Positions 40,089 through 51,765 of a stretch of 64,000 nt of DNA are shown one piece after another. Source of the stretch: Hyperoplus lanceolatus (lineage: Eukaryota; Chordata; Actinopteri; Uranoscopiformes; Ammodytidae). The notes beneath the pieces are model-generated. The model did not search any database. It was not told the origin of the DNA and worked only from the letters and a program-made list of their open reading frames with translations. How positions within the stretch are numbered: position 1 is the first letter of the stretch; the number at the start of each line of letters is the position of its first letter. Made by a program: the position numbers and the translations under genes. The stretch is taken from positions 6,160,001 through 6,224,000 of the forward strand of contig CM049403.1 in NCBI GenBank assembly GCA_026929865.2, given 5' to 3'.

Positions 40089-41117
40089 AGGGTGTATTCA
40101 CACATGCCGTGTTTAGTTCGGTTGAAACGAACTCAGATGCACTTCCGCCTTCGGTGCGCATCTTTCAGGCAGGTGTGAATACAGCAATCGCACTCGGGGG
40201 CGGACCAAACAAACGCTCCGAGACCCAGCTGAAGAGGTAGTCTCGGTGCGTTTCCAAACGGACTCTGCTGCAGTTCGTTTGTGGTGTGAATTTGTCCGGA
40301 CTCGATCCGACCCAAATGCAGGAGGCACTGTGCCTTTTCTTTCTTTTCTTTTTTAATAAATAGCCGTCAGCTTCACATTATGGGAAAGTGTTGTTGTCGC
40401 CATTGTTAGGACGATAAGTTGTGGTTTGACCGGGAGCCCAGAACAATATATTACATTTGATCGAGAGGACACGTAAACATGCTGAATGAGTTCAGCGATC
40501 AGATGAAGGAGAGGGGAGCGTCTCCCGCACAGTGCCAACAGGTTCACGCTGCGCAAGAAGTGTGTTTTTATTTTGCTTCCCATGTAGCCTACGGGACCGT
40601 CAATACTATCCCCGTGTCAGTTTGGAGCTGAACTACGCCGACCCAGCTGATACACAGCTTAATCAGATGAGTGTCAGCTTGAGCCTATTCTTCTCGTGTA
40701 ACACGCGTCCAGCACCAACAATACAGTAAAAATTATGTTTCACATTGTAGGCTACAAGCCACATAACGTGGCATTGACATAGGGCTACGTATTATAACCT
40801 TATGAAACAACAATAATTTGATGTTTTTCCTCTTTATTTATAGGTTAGATGTAGGCCATTTTATTATTTTTAACCCCACATTATATCAATTATATATTTC
40901 ACAGTGTTCACTTCGTGCTTCCTGTTTCTCTCCACCCCAGAATGTCTGTCCAATGAATGAATGACCTCAGATCACGTGTGGTTTTGCTTCGTAATGCTGG
41001 TTCACTTTCAAAAGGGGCAATATGAAAGTGGACCACACCAAACAAAACAATCAAAACTCTATTTGGTCTGGACCAAAGCAAGTGAACTAGCGGACTTTCC
41101 CAGTGTGAATACACCCT
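40089..41117. mobile_element. 1.03 kb non-autonomous element with 15 bp perfect inverted ends
   Basis: AGGGTGTATTCACAC (40089-40103) and its exact complement (41103-41117). Subterminal 'gttcggttgaaacgaact' and 'ggtctggaccaaagcaagtg' are typical of fish hAT-type MITEs (recollection). It lies in the left arm of the composite insertion, which partly explains why that arm is longer than the right one. Confidence 0.8.
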
Positions 41118-42082
41118 CAGTCTGTGTTCCATCCCTCATATTTGTCCTATAAGTAGAACTGGGTGCGGGATCTTATGGGTTAAAGTGAAATGCATGAATC
41201 TGGTGCACTTTGAGAGGAAAATTAAGAGGCTAAATCTGAGGAATTTTGTGTGAACAAATAATGTGGAGACACTGGTTCGGATGAATTAGAAGCTATTGAA
41301 GAAAGACACATGGATTTTCCATAGAAATATAAATTTGAAATAAAATATGCTGGGTCCTCTGGGATGGGCTTGGTGCTCTTTTTCTTTTACAGGACATATT
41401 TTTCTGTAAGATAATGAATTCATTTAAATGCAGTGAGAGGAACGAAGCAGAAGAACTCTGTTGTCCAGTTATCTTTTTTTCCACAGACAAGGCTGAAATA
41501 GGCTATAGACTATATACAATGCATGGGCAACTGAGGGCAGCCCCATTTCCAAATATTTTTAAATAAACTCAATACACATGCCATGGACTTGAACGTGACG
41601 TGATCAGTTAACCTCGGATTACCTCCCAGATGAATTGATTCAAATATTAAGCTATTAACTATCTACCAAAACATTGTATTCCTTTTATTTCATGATAATT
41701 TACATTTACATAATATGATGTTGATATCAAGCACACAAACTAAAAAAAAAATAATAATTGGGGGGCCCCCCTAAGCAACCGCTCATTTCGCTTATGCCTC
41801 GGGCCGGCTCTGCTGACCAGTGACCACTATAAGCAGGTGGGTAACTTGGAGGCAGGCTGTCCTGCCCACCCAATAATACAATTAGAAGCAATGCATGGTA
41901 ATGGTATATTCTTTAGTATTAATTAATTGTCTGAATTTTATTTGACATTTTCTTGAACAGCGAATGAACAGGTCTGTCCGATAGTGGGTCTGGACTTCCA
42001 CCTAAAAAACTTTTTATTTTTATTTTTATTTTTTTTATTAGGTGGGCCCAGCCCACATTTGGGTGGGTACGGCCCACCCACA

Positions 42083-44812
42083 TGCTGCTGGTCCAATGGT
42101 GATCATAAAAACCCGGAGTGGAGCAGAAACACCATTGCTTGTGAGAAAAAACAATTGCAGAGGCAATTGCAGCAAATTCAATTAATGAAAATGTTACTAA
42201 GAGAACATTACACCAACTTCAGGTTATCTTCATTATTATCGGTATTTCACATCTTTCTCATTTATAATTTTGACATTATATTTAATGATATCTGCACTGA
42301 TAGGCTCTGGAAAAACCCGAATCTCGCTTTAAAGAAGAGCTTGCCACAATCTTTCAACAAAGGACTAAAAAGATGACGTTTCATGTAAGTTAGCCCGAGA
42401 ATTCCATGAACAGAAAATGCAATATCTGAAGGAAGTATGACATGTAAATGAAAATTCTACAGGTGGAATTGGACATTATTTAATCTTTATTTTACCAGGC
42501 AAAATTGCTAGAGGTCAAATGACCTCTTTTCCGAGCAAGGCCTGGCCAAAGTGGCAGCAGCTAGAATTAATGAAATATAAGACAAACATAAAGAAGAAGG
42601 AAACAGAGACAAATACATTCCAGTGGGTGAAAAAGAAGAACAGTTTTGAGACAATGATAAAATACTATTCAGTGAAACATTGACACACTCCAAAATGTGC
42701 CATTAAAAAACATGTGAGTCGAGTTTTAAAATCATTCATAGTGATGAGTTCCTGCAATTTGAGTGTTTTTTTAATAGTGTTACAGGCGGAGGGAGCAGAG
42801 TACATGAAAGCCCTCTTCCCAAACTCAGTACGGGTTCTGGGGACAGAGGTGGAAAGAAAGTCCAGAGAGTGTAAACTGTATGACATGAAGTTGGAAGAGA
42901 GAGCTATGATTCAAACAAGGTACTGAGACAATTGTGATTACTAATCACAGTGAAGATATAAGTAGAATAAAGTTCATGTTGTGTTTTGTCATTTTGTTAT
43001 TCATGTGTGTCAGTATTTTAAATCAACCACATTTGAAAACAGAATTGTTTTATGCTGAATACATCTTCAATTTAAATGCATCCATCTAACAAACTCAAGC
43101 AAAGTTGTTATTTTCAGTACATTTTCCATATTGAAAGCGTTCTCGAAATGTAAGTTCATCAAATAAATGTTTTGGATAAGACCTATCCACAAGTACTCTT
43201 CTGGCTGGCCTCTGCAGTGGGAGTTGGTCTTCATTTAGATATGCCAAATTGTCCATGCTCTCTCACAAACACCACTAAACTGAAATTAAACCTGCCTCTT
43301 TGGAGGATTAATTTAAACTAAAATTTAGACATAGGGCCGGTTTCATAGACAAGGCTTAAGCCTAGTCCGAGACTAAAATGCCTGTTGAGCTGGATTAATT
43401 CAAAGCCACTTGCACAGACTGAGTTTAAAATAGTCCTAGATTAAAGTTATTCTGGATTAAACAAAGCCAATTGCAAGACTGTCGACTAGATCTACTCTAG
43501 GTCTAAATTTGAGTTTAAATTAATCCTCCAAGGAGGCAGGTTTAACTTCAACTTAGTGGTGTTTGTGAGAGAGCATGGACTATTTGGAATATCTAAATGA
43601 AGACCAACTCCCACTGCAGAGGCCAGCCAGAAGAGTACTTGTGGATAGGTCTTATTAACATTTATTTGATGAACTTACATTTCGAGACCGCTTTCAATAT
43701 GGAAAATGCACTGGAAATAACAACTTTGCTTGAGCTTATTAGATGGATGCATTTAAATAGAAGATGTATTCAGTACAATACAATAAGTGTCTAAAACAAT
43801 TCTGTTTTCAAATGTGGTTGTTGTGATTTAAAATACTGACACACATGAATAACAAAATGACAAAACACTACATGAACACCTTTTATTTTCTACTTATATC
43901 TTCACTGTGATTAGTAATCACAATTGCCTCAGTAGTACTGTATCTTGTTTGAATCATAGCTCTCTCTTCCAACTTCATGTCATACAGTTTACGCTCTCTG
44001 GACTTTCTTTCCACCTCTGTCCCCAGAACCCGTACTGAGTTTGGGAAGAGGACTTTCATGTACTCTGCTCCCACCGCCTGGAAGACTATTAAAAAAACAC
44101 TCAAATTGCAGGAACTCATCACTAAGAACGATTTTTAAAACTTTTCTCATTGCCTCAAAATTGTTGTTCTTCTTCGCCTTCTGGAATGTATTTGTCTCTG
44201 TTTTCTCATGTCTGTGCTTTCTTCTTATGTTTGTCTTATATTTCATTCATTCTAACTGGTGCCATTTTCTACCAGGCCTTGCTCGGAAAAGAGGTCATTT
44301 TGCCTAAAGGAATTTTGCCTGGTAAAATAAAGGTTAAATAATATCCAATTCCACCTGTAGAATTTTCATTTTCATGTCATACTTCCTTCAGATATTGCAT
44401 TTTCTGTTCATGGAATTCTCGGGCTAACTTTCATGCAACGTCATTTTTTGTCCTTTGTTGAAAGGTTGTGGCAAGCTCTTCTTTAAATATAATGTCAAAA
44501 TTATAAATGAGAAAGATGTGAAATACCGATAATAATGAAGATAACCTGAAGTTGGTGTATTGTTCTCTTAGTAACATTTTCATTAATTGAATTTGTTGCA
44601 AATTGCGGCCCAACTATTTATTTGCTCAGTCCCAGCAGTATGGCTTTTAGATTCAATAGCCGGATGGTTTCAAACTATTTCTTTAAGAGATTTTTTTCAA
44701 ATTCATTAAAGTTTATTGACGGGGTTTTTTTTAGCCTCTGCCATTGTTTTTTCTCACAAGCAATGGTGTTTCAGCTCCACTCCGGGTTTTTATGATCACC
44801 GTTGGCACAGCA
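42083..44812. repeat. 2.7 kb imperfect palindrome with ~1.25-1.3 kb arms
   Basis: The left arm, about 42,083-43,325, and the right arm, about 43,497-44,812, are inverted copies separated by roughly 170 bp. Paired blocks: 'aacaccattgcttgtgagaa', 'cagtacgggttctggggaca', 'gtggataggtctta', 'tccatctaa'. Each arm contains the 3' end of a LINE reverse transcriptase (42,480-42,930 minus strand; 43,880-44,340 plus strand; SVPRTRTEFGKRAFMYSAPS), so the LINE was present before the arms duplicated. Confidence 0.85.
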
Positions 44813-47800
44813 GCATGTGCTCATGGGCAGGTGTTTACAATCAGGCTTACTTACCTTACTCCAGGACTTCATAGTCTCAGACAAACTAAGCCAAATTTAA
44901 GCCATATCCATGACAGTGACTTAAACGTCCCGGTTTAACTAGTCCACATTAAGGCCTACTCCTGGCTTAATCTAGGCCCTGTCTGTGAAACCGGCCCCTC
45001 GAGTAGCTCTAGTCGTTCGTCTTGCAATTGGCTTTGTTTAATCCAGAATAGCTTTAATCTAGGACTATTTTACACTGAGTCTGTGCAAGTAGTTTTGAAT
45101 TAATCCAGCTCAAACAGGCATTTTAGTCTCGGACTAGGTTTAAGCCTTGTCTATGAAACCGGCCCTTTGAGTACCAGTACCAGGAGGGAGCGATCAAAAC
45201 ACTTATGCAGGGCATCTTTGGGCAGGCTTTCCGCTCAGATCAAACCCGCAAAGTGGCCAGGAAGGTCACTTTTGTATCCGGGACCATGTCATCCTATGCA
45301 GTGATGAACGAGCACTGGATGATCCTCTCCTGGGCAATGGTGCAGTCTGAGACGGAGAGATCCCTGAAGCCCCTGTACAAGGTAATGGCAAACCGCTACA
45401 GCGCTGCAGGCATCCAAAAGGCACAATACCAGTGGGTTGACAGGTAATAATTTTTTTTTTTTGCTTTTTTATAATAGAAATGTTATTATTGATGAACGTG
45501 AATAGCCCATATTCATAACTTACATCTCCCTTTAACATACATATTAACAGTTTGATGAAAGACTTTCGCACACAATTATAATACGTTTTTTTATTAATAC
45601 AAATATTATTGTCATGGTTGAATGCATTTGAGTACACAAAGTAATAAGACTGTTTTAACAATTCATTGATATACTTTGTTGTGTTTCTTTTAGGGATTGC
45701 TGTGCATCCTTCAAGGTGGCAGAATCCTTTGCAGGAGAGCATCTGAGCTGGGAGGCGTGGAGAACAATTGATGCTATTGTCTCTGTAGCCACTCATGGGA
45801 GCCTGCTGAATGCATGTGCTTCAAGGTCCAACTTCAACCAAGATATAACTATCAAGTTGGACTTGTTCCACTGCATGAGGCGTCTCCTCCGTGAGTGTGT
45901 TTCAGAACATCATGCTCTTTACAGCTCATTTGCTCAATTCTTGTCCGCTGCTTTTTCTGTGGTGGATCAAGAAGACCTGCAGAGGCTGAAGGATGCATAC
46001 ACATTTTGTAACATTCAACCATGCAACCCCACCAAACAACATATATCCGTGAACACTGCCGAATCAAGATTCCCAAGCCCGAGATCTGGCGGATTCAGCG
46101 TGTGCACATCCTGCGAGGCTGCCTGAGTGATGCAGAGGTGGAAGGTGGGATCCTGTACAGGAATGGAGGCACATTACAGTTGAACCACATTCAGGGTGAA
46201 GAAGTACCTGTTTGGATCAGAGGCACATCACAGCAGGAGGGGTACCACTTTCATCAGGCAAAGTGGGTCACAGGAACACGGGTTTCCTCTGAGCTTTTTC
46301 AAGCTCAGGGGATGACAGGGGTTGCACGGTGGAACTACCAGCGCCTTGTAGATTTAAAGCAGCCAGGTGTTTGCCTCCCAGCTGTTTTTGACCCTGCATT
46401 GATTGTAGACCTCAATGCAGTCTCTCACAAGGTGTTGGGCCACAGGAAGTATCCTGCCTTCCATCCCTCCGGCAGAGACACAGGAGAGAAGTTCGGCCTG
46501 GAATATTTGCAGCCTGGTTGCCGCCCAGTCCCTTTGGATTGGGAAAAACACAGGAGCAAGCCAGACTCCCAGGTCATCAATCCACCTCCTCAACCCTGCC
46601 CACCCACCGACCAGTCCGGGCTTCCTCCATCATCCTCCATGGTTCCAGCAAAGTTGTTCCAGTGGCAGCCAGCTGATCTTGGAGGTGAACGAGATGTGAT
46701 GGCAGCTCCCAAACCTGAAATAGAGTCAGGTAAGCACTTGACAAAGTAGTGGCAAAAGTCAGCAGCAGCACTTATATTATAAATAAAACAATTTGATTAC
46801 TAAATTATTATTTTCTTTTTTAAATAGCTGTATCAGTGTTTTATATTTATTTTCTTAGAGATGTGACAACAAAGGGATCTTATTTACTCATTTCACCTGA
46901 CCTGTATAGGAACCACAAGCCCGCTGCCTTTGCCTCTGCTGACATCACCGACTGCAGCTCGCACTGGACCTGTCAAGTCAGGAGGGAGAACCTTTGTGTT
47001 GGACCACAAGCGCTGGCCAGCACCTATGAGCCAATCATCGACAACATCCTCAATAAATATCACGGACAAAAGGACATGCTAAAGCTTGTGGACCAGGATT
47101 ATGCCACCCTGGTTCACAACTCAGCCAAAGATCCAAATATCTTGCTCCACCCAACAACAAAGCTACATATAGCACAGTATGTAAAGCACCTGAGCAAGCT
47201 ATTGAACACTAGCTCATCTTTGAACACTACACCAGAACGGCTTCAAGACAGGCAGCAACTGTGGTGTGCGCTGACTGAGTCAGACTACCAGTGTGCCAGT
47301 TGTCACAATGCCTGTTGAAGTCACAAAACCACCTTCACCCGTTCAGACCGTAGAACCCATCACTTAGGAGTCCCTTGAGAAAATGGTTCAAGGCATAATG
47401 GCAGTACAACAGCAGCAGCAAAAGCAGCAACAGCCACACACAAAAAACAAAACAAAACCTGTCTTTCCTGTGGCCAGCCAAAGTCCAGGTATGAAAATGA
47501 TGTTTCATCAGTCCATTTCTTTTATCAGCAAGGGCCTGTCATATACTTCTACTGCTCCACCAAAGTTTTCAAAACATACGCTGCTGAAGGTCTGACAGGC
47601 CCTAGGATGCCATTCAACGACTTTGCCGGGACAGAGTTCTTCCAGCGGGAACTGGATGCCACAAAAAAAAGGTGGAGGAGAAAGTGGAGAAGAAGAGGAA
47701 AAGAACCGCCACGGAGCCGACAGGTTGAAAGTGCCGGTTCTGTCGGCTGGAACTAAAGCAGGGCCCCAGCAGTCCACATGTCCACACAGGCTTCCCTGAA

Positions 47801-48045
47801 CTTGCTGGGAAGTACATCTACTGCCCTGCCAAAGTTCTGTCCATCTATGGAAAACAGGGCATGCAGATGGAGATGACCTGGAAAGGCTTCTGCCAGTCTC
47901 CATTTTATGAAATGGAAAAGAAGAGATGGGAGGTTGAAAAGAGAAAATAAGGGGGTATGTACATATATTTTGCCCATTTTAAATTTCCTGTTAAGAGTTC
48001 AAAATTAAAGTAATATTTTAATCAGTTTACATGTCTGTCTGTAAT

Positions 48046-48539
48046 TGTTACGGCCGGCCATCCCAGGCTCGTCCAGCCGGCCAGTAAACATGCAAATAAA
48101 CCAGATGAAACCATGAATCAAAGTAATAATGTGCTTTGTTTTAAAACAAACCCACAACACAACTCGAGCAGGAGGCTGCAAAAGGAAAAGGGTAAACGGG
48201 AGGAAGACCTGGGGAGGCACAGTTGGACCACAGTATTGCCCAGGCCTTCCTCCAACTAAACTATAACTCCGGCCCCTCTAAACTACGAGCAAAGTAAAAT
48301 AATACAACCTAGCAGCCCCCCATAAGTAAACCATGAAACTAAATAAACCACAAGCAGCAGGTCAGCAACACACCGTCCTCCAGGCAGGCAGGCAGAGAGA
48401 GAGTGACCGGCGCAGGCCACGCCTTTAAGCCCCACATAATTAGGAGCACCTGCCGCCAATCAGGCCCCAGGACACCTGGGAGAGAGAAAGTGTGGCGGAG
48501 CAAGAGGAGGGAGGAACAGAGAGGTGGGAGCGCGTAACA
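48046..48539. repeat. Possible solo LTR
   Basis: A 494 bp block beginning TGTTACGGCCGG and ending GCGCGTAACA. It is GC-richer than its surroundings, with flanking GTAAT and GTAAA that could be a 5 bp target duplication with one change. No adjacent primer-binding site or gag/pol remains. It may instead be part of another element. Confidence 0.4.
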
Positions 48540-48712
48540 GTAAAATAAGCCTCTTTTGGACTCCCATCTGTTCTTTCATCTCCACTGCAAATGATGTCAT
48601 GACCCCGGATGGACAGCGGCCCTCGATTCCTCAATAAGCTGGACGATATCTCCTCCACCCCCCTGGATCTTACTGTCATTTGTTCACTTTCATCTATTTA
48701 TAAAGCAAGAAA

Positions 48713-48743
48713 CGTCTGTCTGTCTGTCTGTCTGTCTGTCTGT
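48713..48743. repeat. (GTCT)n microsatellite
   Basis: About seven to eight tandem GTCT units. Confidence 0.95.
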
Positions 48744-49239
48744 GACTCGCATATCTCTCTCACTGTTAGTCAGATCGGCCTGAGCTTCTGGATATCGCTT
48801 GCGCACAGCACAAAGGTGTGCATCCTTGATTGATTATGAAGTTTTGGACCAAATATGTAGAAGTTATCATATTTATATCATGCTGCCAGCGAATACATGC
48901 GCACACTGAAGGTCACAGTAACGACGGGCATGAAGCGGCATGAAGTAGTCTCCGGGCTAAACCCCGCCTCCCTCTGGTTTGATTGGCTGCTGCGACCAAA
49001 GCTTGAAATGAGTGACGAGTGGGACACACACAGCAGACCTGCTTCCTACGGGCAATGCACTAGTTTCTGTAAACTGAATAAAAATTCAAATTAATTCCAC
49101 GTCATCCCAGTTCAACGCGAATGCAACAATAATACTGTTGCAGTTTTATTTCCTCAAATGTGAGCCAGGAAAATGTAAATTTTTAAATATTGTAAATAAA
49201 ATTAAAATCTGTTTTATATTTATATTATGTTTCTTGAAT

Positions 49240-51085
49240 ATTAAGTTGTGATGCTTGTTGTGAAGATTGTTAATAATAAATGATTAAGATGTAACTGTCC
49301 TTGTGTAATTTTAATAAGTGAATAATTTTTTGTGATCATTGAATCTATTGGATTGTAAAAAGTAGCTGCATTTTAAATATGTTGTATACACTAAGTATGA
49401 AAGGTATGTAATATAATTGGTTAATAGCCATAATAAATATGTCAAGGACTTGACAATGCTTTAGTATTTTTTTCCACACTGCATTTGAGTTATTTCTTCT
49501 AAGCTCCTAAATGTATTACCAATATAAAGTGTAGAAAACATTAGCACACACCTCTCTGTCTGTAACTTAAATATAATGCTAATCATAAGAGAAGAAAACC
49601 ATCAAAGTGAGATTAACATTTCTTGTTTCAAAACCACCTCTTTACCTTTTGTCCGTTCCGGGGTTTGAACCTGCGTCCAGATATTTATCTTAACTACTTA
49701 AGGGAAAACTTTGAGGGGTTAAGCACCATAGTCAGGAGAGGTCGATGCTGCAAGACGTGGATAGTTGGCACAGCCTGACAGCCAATGAAATTGCAGCACT
49801 TCCCCCTGCTGATTTATGGGCCAAATCACTCAAAGTTCGCAGGTTCAAATCCCAGTTCAGACAAAAGATGAAGTTTAGAACTTCAGAATAAATAACTTAA
49901 ATTAATTGTACGGACATAAAACACTAAACCAAAACTACACTGGACATTTAAATGCAGAATTATCAATGCTATCAACCAATACTATTCACTAGTAACTCTA
50001 ATGTTAGGTATTTATCTTCATCTCTTATCTATTGAGTTTTATGAATGACTGCACGTACAGTTGTCAGATCGCGGTCGTTGCCTAGTAACTTGCTCGAAAA
50101 TATTTCATTTTCCTGGGCGGGTAGAATTGACCCAGTGCATTGTGGGGCGGTTGAGTAGGAAAAGTATACAATCGATTCATACCCAAAATCTTCCCGGAAG
50201 TTAGTACTCATCCGGGAATTTCTCGCATCTCCGCGAGACTGCGGCTGTATCCCGTTACAGAGACCGCCTCCTTGGTAGGACGCGGTCTCGCGGTCTATGA
50301 AGGCTATAGCCTATGAAGGCCGATTCCAAGGCCGAACCACTGCCGAACGAGCGTTGTTAAACGGGACGGTCTCCGCAGGTCTCCGTTTACGAGCATTTCC
50401 GGTTTGCCTAACAAGCCGTTACCTTGCGTGACGACATGCCGCTCCTGTGCTGCCTAGCAACCCTGATAGCTGCCAACGGAGACAGCCTTGTCAGCAGAGG
50501 AAAAAAGAAAAAGAAGTTGCCTATCAGACGAAAAGAAAAAAAGTACAAGAAAAAAAGAAAGGAAGATAAAAGTTAAGAAGATGGAGCAACACGTTGCTGT
50601 TTTGTTATTTTTCATTTTATTGTATGCCATCTCTGAAAAAAACGCAATAAATCATGGGATATGTTGGGCTGCGAAGGATACATCTGATGCAGCCTTCAAA
50701 ACCGTGAAACGAAGGTTGCATTTCTCGGCCGCATATGAGGAGCCTTGCAAGGAGCCTTGCAAATGGAACAACCTTTGCGCGCCGCTATGATGCAATCGGT
50801 CTTCAAATGCAGCCTTCGTAGACCGCAACCCCTGAATCGAGATACAGCCTGTGTCCTACCCATGGGCCCATAAAGAAGGTCCTACCAAGGAGGCGGTCTC
50901 TGTAACGGGAGAGAGAAGGCGGAAGTAGAGCTTCTCCTCCGCCTACCAGTTTAGAGAGAGGGCGGGTAAAACAGCGCCCCCCAAAATCCCTTAAGTGGCC
51001 GAAAATATATTACATCCGTAGTGGTTTAGCACTACCATAGGGAATGAATGGGAAATGGTTTAGGGAGTTTTAGCTAAAGAATCCA
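49240..51085 (-). repeat. Right-hand inverted terminal region of the large transposon
   Basis: Read in reverse, 49,735-49,990 matches 34,910-35,128 ('catcttttgtctga', 'gtgtagttttggtttagtgt', 'catttaaatgtcca'), and 50,945-51,085 matches 35,129-35,290 and 28,854-29,000. Part of it (49,300-49,500) is instead a diverged direct relative of 34,790-35,000, so the region is itself partly palindromic. B-box-like sequences lie at 49,842-49,852 (plus) and 49,662-49,671 (minus). An unrelated element is nested at 50,250-50,910. Confidence 0.7.
50250..50910. mobile_element. 661 bp non-autonomous element with 31 bp perfect inverted ends
   Basis: TCCCGTTACAGAGACCGCCT and onward at 50250-50280 is exactly complementary to 50880-50910. 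Further in, 'tgaaggctatagcctatgaag' and GC-rich 'ggccgattccaaggccgaac' face 'gaccgattgcat'-like sequence. A lysine-rich open frame inside (50,488-50,790) has no family features. No clear target-site duplication. Confidence 0.75.
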
Positions 51086-51099
51086 CGGGTGCCGCCGGT

Positions 51100-51205
51100 C
51101 CTTACTGTTATGGCTAACCAGGAGGCTCCTTGAATACCTGTGTAATATCCTAGGAGAAGTCATGAGTAGGCTACTATTTTGCATAACGCAGAGTTTGCGA
51201 AACAG
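51100..51205 (+). repeat. tRNA-associated duplicated segment, copy 2
   Basis: Matches 28739-28845 in the same orientation (CCTTACTGTTATGGCTAACC, GATATCCTAGGAGAAG-like, GCAGAGTTTGCGAAACA). It lies about 75 bp upstream of tRNA-Pro(TGG). Confidence 0.85.
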
Positions 51206-51279
51206 TGCGAATTCATAACCGATAACTAGACTGCATTCTGTTTCGGTTTATAAAGACAACATTGTTCTTTGTACAGTGT

Positions 51280-51351
51280 GGCTCGTTGGTCTAGGGGTAT
51301 GATTCTCGCTTTGGGTGCGAGAGGTCCCGGGTTCAAATCCCGGACGAGCCC
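51280..51351 (+). tRNA. tRNA-Pro (anticodon TGG)
   Basis: 72 nt, identical to the tRNA at 28384 except for the first anticodon base: the loop is TTTGGGT instead of TTCGGGT, giving TGG. All stems, the A box and the B box are intact. TTTTTT follows at about 51,355 as Pol III terminator. Confidence 0.97.
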
Positions 51352-51479
51352 TCCTTTTTTCCAAAAAAGGTTGTTGTGTCAATTTATCTTTCACATCATC
51401 TTAATACATCCATATGTACAATGATGCGGATTATTTTTTGAATAGGCGTTATCAATGTTTGTATTCACTACCCCCCTCT

Positions 51480-51765
51480 TCACATCTCCCTCAAACCTCC
51501 AACACCCACCTGTCCTTCGTCACACACTGAACAAAGAGCGTCTCCAGCCCTCTGCTTCCCCAGCTGTTGTGTTTTGACGGCTTGAGGAGAGAGAGCGAGA
51601 GAGAGAGACGTTTGTGTCCCGCCCCTCACAAACACACCAGACACTCCTAACAGGCGGCAGACGAGCCAGCTCTCCTCTTCATTCACTACATTCAATTCAA
51701 AAGGGCAACACTCTTTAACAGGTCTGAAGGAGCCTGGTCTGGAAATAACGAGCTTCAAATAAACT
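51480..51765 (+). other. Probable 5' UTR exon of the RING gene
   Basis: The stretch ends AAACT/GTAAGTAG (donor GT 51766-51767) and the next acceptor is TTTTACAG at 52,144, leaving a 379 bp intron. No coding frame is needed in it. The transcription start is not determinable, so the left boundary is arbitrary. A GA-rich run lies at about 51,588-51,610. Confidence 0.45.

Larger units (their letters stand above)
39766..45164. mobile_element. Composite insertion splitting the transposase-like exon
   Basis: The coding frame is lost at GCCGGTTTCACAGACAGGGC (39766-39785) and transposase-like coding resumes just after the complementary end ATGAAACCGGC (to about 45164). Four related 'gccggtttca(c/t)agacaaggc' ends occur: 39766 (+), 43336 (+), about 44,995 (-) and 45,164 (-). 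The 39,766-39,920 block is repeated inverted at 44,850-44,995, and 43,336-43,495 is repeated inverted at 45,000-45,164. At least two copies of one element family therefore seem to be fused here. No transposase is encoded by it. Confidence 0.75.
36800..47950 (+). pseudogene. Transposase-like gene of a large unclassified DNA transposon, multi-exon, broken
   Basis: Pieces in order: 5' exon ending 36867; exon 38,947 onward with one in-frame TGA near 39,212; a cysteine region at 39,234-39,765; an interruption at 39,766-45,164; exon to 45,444; exon 45,693-46,729; exon 46,859-47,320; and a C-terminal part ending TAA 47950. The 39.2 kb part has Cx3C (LPCIDGC) and CCKVCRKRW next to GRPRVIVGLTGHYY, which recalls the DUF6729 type of domain (recollection, unverified). 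Downstream, WVDRDCC and KLDLFHCMRRL have the look of an RNase-H-fold transposase core. A frameshift near 46,035 separates two well-conserved stretches. The C-terminus has paired cysteine modules. Acceptors and donors are good, so it was a spliced gene. Now it is inactive: a stop, a frameshift and a large insertion. Superfamily unresolved (KDZ/Zisupton-like elements are one possibility). Confidence 0.72.

Noticed and set aside
50488-50790. 100-codon lysine-rich open frame
   Set aside because: It lies inside a miniature transposon with perfect 31 bp ends, is biased by A-rich sequence, and shows no domain or splice support.
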